From: Cercis canadensis
Lineage: Eukaryota; Streptophyta; Magnoliopsida; Fabales; Fabaceae
DNA: 64,000 nt
Direction: 5' to 3'
NCBI GenBank assembly: GCA_003255065.1
Contig: QAOA01000121.1
Coordinates: 602,414-666,413, forward strand
Position numbers and translations under genes: made by a program. The notes beneath the pieces were generated by a model. That model saw only the letters and a program-made list of their open reading frames with translations. It ran no database searches and was not told where the DNA came from. Positions 37,301 through 47,403 of this stretch are shown here, one piece after another. The stretch's first letter is position 1; each line of letters starts with the position of its first letter.

Positions 37301-40300
37301 TTCAAGGATAGTATCTTATCCTCCTCCTTTTTTTGCATTNGGAATCCATTTGTCCTTTTCTGCATGTCTTCCTCTTCTTAATGCTGTCCTTTGGTGTCTT
37401 TGGTTGGAAGAGAATGCTCGAATTTTTAAGGATGAGTCTTTGTCTTCATGCATGAGGGATCGGATTACTTTTGTGGCTCACACAGTGTGTCTGTGTTTTA
37501 ACGACTCTTCTTGGATGATATACAGAGAGATTGGAGGGCGCCCTTTTATTAATGCCATTACTCTGTTTTATTTGGTTCAAGGATAGTATCTTATCCTCCT
37601 CCTTTTTTTGCATTCCTCCTTCTCTTTTTTTATCAATTAATGACTTTGCAAGTTAAAGTACGTCTATATTCCTGAAAAGTGAAAAGGTCTATTCAATCTG
37701 AGGAATAATGCACTAAACATATAATTTGTTGAAATCAGTGTATCTTATATGCTTCTTTCATCAATTAAATGATTTGTAGCCTTTTATTGTATAGGGCGTT
37801 GTAAATAACAAATGTCATTTTCAATATGTGAGGCCTGGAACTTAGTGTATTGGCTTATCTCAGTCTGTCTGCATCTCATGTGATCAGTATGTAGTGGTGT
37901 GGGTCTGAGTGATGGTCTTTTTGACTCACCTGTTAGGTGTTACCTTGTCTTACAATTTTTGTAATGCTGATTTCACCGATTTGTTTGTGGGATACTGACT
38001 GCATTTATTTACAGCAAAAGGACTAGTGGTTTTGATATGGTCCCCCCTGCTCCTCCAATGTTAACCAATTCAGATGCAGTTACAGGTACATTTACTCGGA
38101 CATAGTTAGGTGCTGTTATTTCTTAACTGCTTTTTCCCTTGTTGATTCTAGTGTGGAAAGTTCGTATCAAATTGCATGGTGTCATTTTGGTAAGATATAT
38201 TTTATTTTCTTCTGAGCACATAGCTTTTAAAGCTGCAGTCTTGATTGGTCTGTAATTTCTTTTTCTTTAATTCACCGAATGAATAGATTCTGGAACTGAA
38301 AGAAGTTTTGCTTGTTTTCTTGTGTTTGGTGTTTGTTTGTTTTGTTTCTATGTCTTGTCTTATGTTCTAAGAAGGCAAATGTTGGGCTTCTTGGCCCACT
38401 GTGCTGACAATGGGTGTGAACCAACATCTATAGCTTTTATGTTCATGGAGGAACCATGCACCAGTTTTGGTGGGTCTTGTTCGCCTGCAACCAGAAACTG
38501 TTGCCTGTTTTGGTAGATTTACAAATATTTCCTCCAGAACTTGTGTATAATGTATTCTTTTCATCTTCTTTGATAGAAGTATATGAAATGAGGTTGAAAT
38601 ATGCTTTTAGCTCTTCAAAATTGAAGCAATAGGAGGCATTTGGTACTAAATTTATAACATTTATTTCCTCTGTGGATAATCTCATTTTGTTTGCAGCTCC
38701 TGCAGCTCCTGCAATGTTTCAAAACATGTTTCCTTTGACAAACAGTCAGGTATTTTCCCATCCTTCTGACCTTCGGTCTCCAGATATGTTCCTCTAGGAT
38801 CTCTATTTTTACTATTCTTTTCTTCTCTTTTTTAACTTGCAGCAGTTTGTATTTTCAGTTCCGGCAATGACACAACAGGTCAGGATAATTTTTCATATCT
38901 ATGAGCTGTTTTCTTCCCTTGATAGTATAACCCTTGACTTTTGGCCCTTAACAATAATCTAAATGATGATTATGCAGGCTACTAGGCATGCTAGGCGGGT
39001 GTATGTTGGAGGGCTTCCTCCTACCGCCAATGAACAGGTCTTACACTCAGTCTGGCTGACCAATATTCTAATTGTCATTTGATTAGTAAGAATATTAGTG
39101 TGATGAATTTATTTCCTTCATGTTCTTTGAATACCTAAATAACTTGTGCCCAAGGGAACAGATGTATATGCACCACAGCATCTGCATCTCACCTAATTTT
39201 TATTTCTGACAATATGCTTCTACCTATCCTTACAATAACCTTACATACACTTCGACAGTCTGTTGCAGTTTTTTTCAGTCAAGTCATGGCTAATATTGGA
39301 GGAAACACTGCTGGTCCAGGTATATTAATTGCCTGGCTATGTTGCTTACATAATAAGCTAGCTATTCATAGTTGCAATTAAATTAATGTTGTTTTGAGCA
39401 GGTGATGCTGTTGTTAATGTTTACATTAACCATGAAAAGAAGTTTGCTTTTGTGGAAATGAGATCTGTTGAGGAGGCTAGTAATGCAATGTCTTTGGATG
39501 GGATCATCTTTGAGGTATCTTACCATTATTGTATTGTTATTATTATTATTTAGTGTTTTAATTTGTGACATTAATATTTTACTATATTGCCTAATTTTTA
39601 TGCTTTAATTAGTGGCATTAATCTCGAATTTGTTGTTATTTCCATTGTCAAATCCAGGGGGCTCCTGTTAAGGTGAGGAGACCTAGTGACTACAACCCTT
39701 CTCTAGCTGCAACCCTTGGTCCAAGCCAGCCTAACCCAAACCTCAACCTGGCTGCTGCAGGTTTGTCACAAGGTTCTGCTAGTGCACTTGAGGGCCCTGA
39801 TCGCATATTTGTTGGTGGGCTCCCCTATTACTTTACTGAAACCCAGATCAGAGAGTTATTGGAGACTTTTGGTCCTCTTCGGGGTTTTGATCTGGTGAAA
39901 GACAGAGAAACAGGAAACTCAAAAGGCTATGCATTTTGTGTTTATAAAGATCTTGCAGTTACAGATATTGCTTGTGCAGCACTGAATGGCATAAAAATGG
40001 GTGATAAAACTCTTACTGTTAGACGTGCTAATCAAGGTACTAGCCAGCCTAAACCAGAGCAAGAGAGCGTATTATTCCATGTACAGCAGCAGATTGCTCT
40101 CCAGGTGATATGAGTTCTCAGTGTCTTCAACTTACTAATATCAAAATTTGTCATACTATTTGAAGTTCTGATTACTTTACTCTGTTGTGTAGAAGCAAAT
40201 TCTTCAACCTGCTGTGCTGCCAACAAAAGTGTTGTGTCTGAGTCAAGCAGTTTCTCCTGATGAGCTTAATGATGATGATGACTATGATGACATTCTTGAT

Positions 40301-41148
40301 GACATGAGGCAGGAGTGTGGAAAATTTGGTAAAACCTTAGGCTAATATTTGTTTCAATATTGCTGATCTTTTTTCAACTGTAATATCCCGTGTGCGCGTT
40401 AGTTTTGTGTGTTATATATCTGTTTTGTAGTATTTCATAGCCCATGATATTCTATATCAGGCATAATATATAGCCTTCATAACCTTCAATCAGTATTGTC
40501 CTTGAAGTTATTTTATTGTTTACTTTGGTAACTTCTGAATATTTCAATATTCTAACAAAATTTGCAGGTACTTTGGTCAATGTGGTCATCCCTCGCCCAA
40601 AACCAATTGGTGAACCATCACCTGGAGTTGGAAAGGTTTGGATTTATTTGTCGTAATTTATTTTTCCTTTTCTTTTTCCCTGGGTTAAAAAAAGCCCCTG
40701 GTGTCTGTTTATTAATCATTTGTCAAATGTAAATATCATGCATGGAATTTGCAAATTTCTACCTTTAGGTAGTTGATGGAGAGGGTTGAAGTCTTAAAAA
40801 GAGTCTATTGACAATGATATTGTAGCTTCTATAAGTTACTTATAATTTCTAAAGCTTTGGATCGAATTCAGATAACATAGACTTTGGTTGGGCTGAGCTG
40901 CTTTGTGAGCTTCTAATTCTTGCCGTGGAAAATGTTTTGTACTAGAGATTGTTGTTTTGTTTTCATTGTTTGAATCAGGAGATGACAAGCAATTTTATCT
41001 CACCTGCTAGGTATTTTTGGAGTATGCGGATGTTGAAGGTGCTACAAAAGCTCGTACTGGATTGAATGGAAGAAAATTTGGTGGAAATCAAGTTGTGGCT
41101 GTCTTTTATCCGGAGAATCAATTTGCTGAAGGGGATTATGAAAGCTAA
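34365..41148 (+). CDS. U2AF65: U2 snRNP auxiliary factor large subunit (U2AF65)
   Basis: Thirteen exons: 34365-34484, 35137-35384, 35603-35716, 38015-38085, 38697-38749, 38843-38878, 38978-39037, 39259-39319, 39402-39514, 39658-40104, 40193-40328, 40568-40635, 41011-41148; 554 aa, close to Arabidopsis U2AF65A. The N-terminal Arg/Asp/Lys/Ser-rich tract (residues 41-160) is the RS-like arm. RRM1 starts at [10 protein letters not shown] (about 220) and RRM2 at [11 protein letters not shown] (about 341, with GYAFCVY as RNP1). The C-terminal UHM runs from about 444, with [14 protein letters not shown]. It binds the polypyrimidine tract through RRM1-2, pairs with U2AF35, and contacts SF1/SF3B1 through the UHM in the nucleus. 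Exon 6 has a CAGCAG acceptor. Intron 3 (2.3 kb) carries a LINE fragment. Confidence 0.95.
37064..37614 (+). repeat. About 273-bp duplication on both sides of N 37338
   Basis: The sequence GATCCATTTGTCCTTTTCTGC to TTTTTTTGCATT (left copy ends 37337) recurs from 37339 to 37614 with about two substitutions, one of them AAG/GAG. The boundary is exactly the N inside U2AF65 intron 3. It is probably one LINE fragment counted twice by the assembly. Confidence 0.9.
37066..37311 (+). mobile_element. 3' fragment of a LINE (non-LTR) ORF2
   Basis: An open stretch encodes [18 protein letters not shown] then KDKSLSSC, ending VQG and a stop. This matches the region at and after the reverse-transcriptase zinc-binding end of plant LINE polyproteins (the usual pattern is W-x-IWxERNxRIF). 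No RT domain is present. The second copy (37339-37586) is probably an assembly duplicate. It sits in sense orientation in the largest intron of U2AF65. Confidence 0.65.
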
Positions 41149-42064
41149 TATCATGAGATTGTTGCGTTCTCATTTCTTTTACCATGAGTGGTTTGTGAAG
41201 ATTACTTAAAGTTTATATGGGACATTGTAGAAACTGTATGTTCTCTACTTGTTAATTGGCATTGGTGGAAAGCTGGTTGATTATTTTTTTTTATAACTTA
41301 ACTAGTCTTTATATTGTGTTTAGTTGAGACTCTTCTGGGAGCTGTAATGCTCATCAAAGCTGGACCTCTTAACCGCAGGTGACTCAAATGATGCAATTTG
41401 AGTCATAGCCTGTTGGGTTATAACTGGACCGAAGTCCGAAAGTGTTAAAATCAGTGGCTTTAGTGACCAACAAACCCAAGCTGTATGTGAATCAGTCTTG
41501 CTGGGGAAGGGGGAGTAGGGGAGAGGATTAAACTAAGCTATCTTTCTTTTTTAAAAGTGGAGGGCTCTTAGTATTGGAGGGGAGTTCAGGGTGGATTTAC
41601 ATCTTATTTTTAATATTATTGTAAGGATCTAAAAAAATTAAGTCGTTAAACCTAGTAGTATATTAACTTTCTTATGTAGTGATGTATTATTAATTCTAGG
41701 ATAAAGAAATGGTCTATTCTTTATTTCTTTAAAAATGTAGCTAGGAAACCACCAAAAAATAATTTTACAATTTATCAAGCAATAAGTTTACATTCAAATA
41801 ACATCAAGGAAACTATTTTTATTTTATTTTGGAAACACTATTTTTTTCCCTCATCTAACCTTGCTCATAAACGGTAGACTTACAAGTATCAGTAGGATTG
41901 ATTGAATTTCAGATTAATTTGGGATTGGGAAAAATTATTATTACTATTGGAAAGTCGGGAAACGCATAGTAACAGCGGGACGCAATTTTAAGGCCTCGCC
42001 GTCCATCGTTGAGCACCTTTTACCATCTGTCTTCTTCCCCTCGGAAACGGCTGAACCCTTAAAC
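41149..42064. other. Spacer between U2AF65 and the PPR gene
   Basis: This holds the 3' UTR of U2AF65 and a short promoter for the PPR gene. No other gene is supported. Confidence 0.6.
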
Positions 42065-43264
42065 ATGTCGTACAATGCTGCTCCCATCCGCCATATACGG
42101 CAGCTTTGCACCAGCGCATCCTCTGCAATCTCAATCTCGAGGGTAAAATCCAGACTTCGGAGCCAGTACGACCCAGACAAGGCCTTGCAAATATACTCTT
42201 CTCTCTCCAAAGACTACAACTCCCCTGCATCCACCCGCTACGCACAGGATCTCACAGTTCGGCGCCTCCTCAAATCTCACCGCTTCTCTGACATCGAAAA
42301 TTTCATCGAGTCCCAGAAAAATGACCCCAAGATTACCCAGGAGCCATTTTTATCCACCTTGATTCTATCCTATGGTCGAGCCGGTATGTTCGACCACGCG
42401 TTGAGAACGTATGATCAAATGGACGACTTGGGTACTCCAAGATCGGCGAATTCCTTCAATGCACTCTTGAATGCATGCAATCAATCCAAGCTGTTTGATA
42501 AAGTACCCCAACTGTTCGACGAAATGCCCAAGAAGTACAGTTTAGTGCCTGACAAGGTCTCGTATGGTATTTTAGTGAAGTCCTTTTGCCAAGCGGGTCA
42601 ACCTGAGAAGGCGCTCGAGATTGTGAAAGAGGCGGAGGAGAAGGGCGTGGAGCCAACCGTTGTGACATTTACTACGATATTGGATGCTTTGTACAGGAAG
42701 GGAAAAAGTGATGAAGCTGAGAAGCTGTGGAATTTGATGGATAAGAAGGGTTGTATTGATGTTACAGCTTATAATGTTAAGGTTAGGGTTGCACATGGTG
42801 GGACACCGGCAGAAGTGAAGGCTGTGATAGACGAAATGAGCAGTGCTGGCTTCAAACCCGATACCGTTAGTTACAATTACTTGATGACTTGCTATTTCCA
42901 GTGTGGCATGGTGAAAGAAGCGAAGGAGGTTTATAGGGGATTGGGCAAAAATGGGTGCAATCCAAATTCTGCAACTTTTAGAACTTCGATATTCTATTTG
43001 TGTAGGGATGGAGATTTTGAGGAAGGGTATAAAGTTTTCAAGGAGAGTGTGAAGTTGCATAGGATTCCAGATTTTAATTCCATTAAGCATTTGGTGGAAG
43101 GATTAGTGAAGAAGGGAAAGAAGAAGGAGGCAAAAGGAATGATCCGAACCATGAAGAAAAAAATTTCTCCTAATATGTTGAAAGCGTGGGGAAAGTTGGA
43201 GGAAAATCTTAACTTGACTTCTGTTAAAGTGGACACTCATGAGGCTAAAGAGGCTTCAGCATAA
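42065..43264 (+). CDS. Mitochondrial P-class PPR protein (At2g18520 type)
   Basis: Intronless, 399 aa, starting at the ATG of MSYNAAPIRHIRQL. The first about 30 residues are rich in Arg, Ser and Ala with few acids, which fits a mitochondrial presequence. From about residue 95 to 370, tandem 35-residue pentatricopeptide units follow: TLILSYGRAGMFDHALRTYD, NALLNACNQSKLFDKVPQLF, GILVKSFCQAGQPEKALEIV, TTILDALYRKGKSDEAEKLW, NYLMTCYFQCGMVKEAKEVY and others. No E, DYW or SMR domain is seen, so it is P-class, usually acting in RNA stability or translation. Length and lack of introns match Arabidopsis At2g18520 and At4g36680, which lie beside homologues of this window's other genes. RNA target unknown. 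Confidence 0.93.
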   Translation: MSYNAAPIRHIRQLCTSASSAISISRVKSRLRSQYDPDKALQIYSSLSKDYNSPASTRYAQDLTVRRLLKSHRFSDIENFIESQKNDPKITQEPFLSTLILSYGRAGMFDHALRTYDQMDDLGTPRSANSFNALLNACNQSKLFDKVPQLFDEMPKKYSLVPDKVSYGILVKSFCQAGQPEKALEIVKEAEEKGVEPTVVTFTTILDALYRKGKSDEAEKLWNLMDKKGCIDVTAYNVKVRVAHGGTPAEVKAVIDEMSSAGFKPDTVSYNYLMTCYFQCGMVKEAKEVYRGLGKNGCNPNSATFRTSIFYLCRDGDFEEGYKVFKESVKLHRIPDFNSIKHLVEGLVKKGKKKEAKGMIRTMKKKISPNMLKAWGKLEENLNLTSVKVDTHEAKEASA

Positions 43265-43805
43265 GCTATCATGGTAGATTCTTCTTACATGGCACCAAAT
43301 AGATTGTTGTTTCTGCTTTGTCCACAGCTTTAAGCCATGTTGTTTTCTTGAGTTGGTTCTGGAAATCAAAATTTGAAACAGGGTAAAAGAGCTTCAATTC
43401 AACTAGTTTTCAATTAGCACGATTCTTCCTCTTTGCATATATTTTATATGCAGCTATTATCTTTTTGCTTTTGTTTTTCATTTTCGATCAACCTCTTGTT
43501 TCGTCTACAAAAGTAAGCTTTGATAAACTGTTCAGTTTTGCAAGTACTTTCTCCTTCCTGTTCCCCTGGCATAATCTAGTAGCAAGGAATCAATTTCAGC
43601 GCTGATTAGATTTAGGGGGAAGTGTGATCCAAGTGTTATTATCTTTTTCTCGCAGCACTTATTAGTTCATTCATTACTAATGCATTTTGTCATTTATACG
43701 AGCTAGAGACTCTCGACGGTGATGTGCTTTTATAACCCCTTTTGTTGTTCTCTCTATGTATAATTTTTTTTTTGCTAATTAGTGCTCTCTACGTATATTA
43801 CATTT

Positions 43806-44711
43806 GGCCAAGTCTACAATATTCATTGATGAAAATGGGCACCGGTGCAAAGGTTACTTAATCACCATTAATCATTCACTTGGCTTAATGAATGGATGTG
43901 ATGGTTTGATGGGTAACTTGGGGATTTGGTCTTTCTAATAATAACATAATACCTTAATATTTTTATTAAATTATAGATTGATCCCATTTTTTTGGGTCAT
44001 TTGATATTATGCTCCTCTTCCTCTGTTGCTTTTGCATATTCTTCATATTCCTCCTCATCTCCTCCGCCATCAACATCCCGCCAGAGTCAATTAACAAAGT
44101 CACCCATCTTAATAGAGAAAAATAGAATACTCAAGCCGTGGAGTCAATTCATCGAACACCACTACTGAATCAGAACAATAAGGCAAGCACCGCCGCCGCC
44201 CACTTTCCACATTTCGATCTGCGCTGCCTCTCTGAGAACTCACTCAAAACAGTAACTTTCCTCACCCCAGCAGCTCCGCTCCACACTTGCTCTGCTTTAC
44301 CTTCCATGGGCATAGCAATTTGCGATAGCCAAGATGCATTTTTTTTTTTGTGAATGTGCGCGGAAGGGGAAAAAACAATGGATAATATAAAAGTCAATCA
44401 AACTATTTTGGGCAATGATCATTTTGGCATCTCAACGGAAGCTTCACATAATCACGCTGAAGAAAATGATAGTGTTGTTGTGGCTGAAACGGAGGCGGAG
44501 CCATCTTCCTAGAGAGAGGGGGAGAGAGAAAGAAGAGTGTGGTGTATAGAACAAATGTAAATACATAATTTTTTTTTGGCCAAAATATAATTAATTATTT
44601 ACAATTAATATTAAGTCATTAAATCTAAAACATACATGTGGCTTAATCTCAGCAATTTATTACCCTTTACACCGGTGCCCATTTTCATCAATAGGTATTG
44701 TAGACTTGGCC
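43806..44711. mobile_element. Mutator-like element, candidate Pack-MULE
   Basis: The left end GGCCAAGTCTACAATATTCA is matched in inverse by the right end, over about 54 bp with around five mismatches, including the inner GATGAAAATGGGCACCGGTG. Both ends are flanked by the identical 9-mer ATTACATTT (43797-43805, 44712-44720), the Mutator target-site duplication. The interior lacks transposase but has a more GC-rich, gene-like core at about 44000-44530. It contains a 38-codon frame with a signal-peptide-like start (44009-44125), a 71-codon frame (44138-44353) and a Glu-rich 54-codon frame ending at 44512. This fits a captured host gene fragment; the donor gene is not identified. Confidence 0.85.
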
Positions 44712-45256
44712 ATTACATTTTCAGTTTTCTTTTAATGATTTTAAATATTATGAGATTTATTAAGTGTTTCTTGTGTCAAACTGATTATCATAATATGTCT
44801 CACAACTTAAATTTTCACCCTTTTTGATTGAATTTTAATAAAAATTTCACTAACAAAGATGTTTAAAAGAATAAAAATAGAGAAAAAAAAATGAGGTTTC
44901 TCATATATAAGAATGTATGTAATATTTTTTTGATGTGTCAGCACCACGATTATTAATGTGAAAAATAATTAATCTTGACCGTTTAAAAATAAACAACTAA
45001 AAGTAAATGTTTCTATATTAACAATTGTGATATTGTCACATCAAAAAAAGATCACATATTTCATTGGCATAATAGAATCCTAAAAAAAAAACAATGATAA
45101 TATTTAAGTGGATAAACAGATGACTAATTATATTTATGATAAATTGTTCATTACTCAATAATCATTTAAAAATTTAAATGAATCATAAATACATAATTGG
45201 ATATTCTTTATTCAATAATTTATTATGATCTCATCCGAACCCATTCATTGATATGT

Positions 45257-45852
45257 TAGTCCTTTGACTTAAATATTGTAATTCAAAAACAAATTCACCT
45301 AAATATTATATTTTTTAAAAAATAAAAAAAATGCAAAATCTAATTTGTAGGGACCATCGGACGAGTCGAATGCCACACAACGTGTCCTTATTGGACACAC
45401 CATGTGGCAAACGGCGTGTCCCGTCTTTTCATTTTCTCCTTAGTGCTTTCATCAGCTCTTTACTGTATGAAGTTGAAAAATTTGTTGTCATGTTGAAATT
45501 ATACATGTCTGAAAAGGAGAAAAAGTAAACCCAAACCAANAAAAAAAAAAAAAAAAAAAAACCCATGCGCCTGCCATGCTTTACAAATTACAAGATGAGA
45601 AGAAAAACTAAAGACAAAAAGTAAAAGTCTATACGAAGAGGAGAATAAACTCAAATCAACTGGATACGCCGTTTGTCATGTGGTGTGTTCAGTGGAGATA
45701 TGTCGCATGACATTTAGCGTACTCGATGATCACCACACATAAGATTTTTATTTTTTATTTTTTAAAGTATAATATTTAAGTGAATAAATTAGGAAATATA
45801 ATAAATGCCTAAATTTGTTTTTGAATTATAATATTTGGGTCAAATGACCTGG
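45257..45852. mobile_element. Diverged long inverted repeat, likely old TIR element
   Basis: The left arm (TCCTTTGACTTAAATATTGTAATTCAAAAACAAATT..., then ACACACCATGTGGCAAACGGCGT near 45400) is mirrored by the right arm (ACGCCGTTTGTCATGTGGTGTGT near 45667 and AAATTTGTTTTTGAATTATAATATTTGGGTCAAATGA near 45810). The arms span about 200 bp each with many differences. The middle has the N at 45540 and a poly(A) run. Outer ends and a target-site duplication were not resolved, so the superfamily is open. Confidence 0.6.
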
Positions 45853-45985
45853 CTTTTTGACTCAAATATTGTACTTAGGGAACTAATTTACGTATATATT
45901 GTAGTTTAGAACTTATTTACATAGATATTATAGTTTTTAAAAACTAAAAAAAAAAAAAAATAATCTGGAGAGGACCACTAAATAC

Positions 45986-46497
45986 TAGAGCTGTCAAGAC
46001 GGGCCGGCCCGCCACGGCCCGCCTCAACCCGCCTCCAAACGGGGCGGGGCGGGCTGAGAAAACCTCAACCCAACCCAACCCACTATGGGTTGTGGGTTAG
46101 GCGGGCCAGCCCGCCAAAAATTTAAAAAAAAAAAACAGCCAATCAATAATAATAATAGTCCAAATCAATGATAAACATAAAATCAATGACAAATAATTTT
46201 TCATTACATAATTCAAATCATCCAAGAAAGAACCAAAACTAATTAAATACTCTAACAAAGTAACAATTAACAAACAATCATCATCCAACAAGTTACAAGT
46301 CTAAGAAGACCAATACCAACAACATCCAACATGACAACATAATCTTTAAAACAAATTATACAAGGTTTTTCAAAATTCATCAACCATCACATCATTCAAA
46401 TCATCATCTTCTTCTCCTTTTCCTTCATCTTCATTAATCTCTAAAACAACATTTGATCCATCTTGTGACAAAGTTGTTTTAAAATTTGCACAATCTN
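45986..46497 (-). mobile_element. 3' end of an hAT element, cut at the N
   Basis: TAGAGCTGTCAAGACGGGCC at 45986 is a typical plant hAT terminal repeat, followed by the CGGGCCGGCCCGCC-rich subterminal sequence of such elements. On the minus strand a frame from the N to a stop at 46370 reads ANFKTTLSQDGSN then an acidic tail (EGKGEEDDDLNDVMVDEF), consistent with a transposase C-terminus. The rest of the element is absent and the break coincides with the N. It may have been lost in the assembly. Confidence 0.6.
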
Positions 46498-47403
46498 ATT
46501 AAGTTAAAAAATATAATAGATGTGTAATTTTATTATTAAAGTGTAATATTCAAGTCAATGAGGCACTGCACAACTATATTTGAGCCCAAGTTAGATTTCT
46601 CTGGTTCTTACAAAAAGAAGTTTCAGCAACAGAATTGCTTGGTATGGTATTACTTCGCCTTTTATTAAGTAGAATCAGTACCCTTGATCTTGCCCATGTT
46701 GTTACTTCAATTAATAAAAATAAAGAAGAAAGTAAATTTGATCTTGTTGGCAATTTAAGTCAGTATTAATTTTTTTAAAAAAAATTAGTGCAACTCTTTT
46801 TCTTTTCTTAGATTATTTTTATTGTAACTCTTAGAGCAACATGTACTGGTTAGATTTCTCTTTTAGCCTTTTTAGGTGACATTTTATGGTACTTTAAATG
46901 CAGGTTTGCAGAGGTTGCAAAATTTATGAAGCCTTGCAAATTCAGGCTATAAAATTACAGCAAATATATTTTATTTAAATTGGCATGATATTCTAATGTG
47001 TTAATTTTAAGTTATCTTTGGTTCAACCATTCAAGTTAGAAATTGAGAGATTTCCGTTTGTTTTAATTTTCTAAAAAAAAATCTTTAAGTTCTTAGAATT
47101 TTTTTAAGAAAATAAGTTATATCAAAACTTTAAAAAAAAATCAAGAATGATATTATATTCATCTTAAAAATATAAATAGAAAATTAATTACAAAACAAAA
47201 TTGAGGACTTGAAAAAAGAAATTTGACGCTTGTGTCACTAAACGACACTTCCTTTTCGAATGGAAACTGAAATCAAAACGACAATTAAACCAGAAGGAAA
47301 ACCGAGAGAAATAAACTGCGAAAGACGCCACCATCGCTAACCCCTCACTGGGTTCAGAGTTCGGTGAGTTGCTAACTGGAAACAAAGGAAGGGAGAAGCG
47401 AGT

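Larger units (their letters stand above)
44712..47403. other. Repeat-rich spacer before SF3B4
   Basis: No host gene is supported. This stretch contains a diverged inverted repeat (45257-45852), an hAT 3' end (45986-46497) and Ns at 45540 and 46497. The promoter of SF3B4 lies at its right end. Confidence 0.6.

Noticed and set aside
37339..37586. Second LINE fragment as an independent insertion
   Set aside because: It is near-identical to the first, with identical flanks and an exact boundary at an N, so more likely an assembly duplicate.
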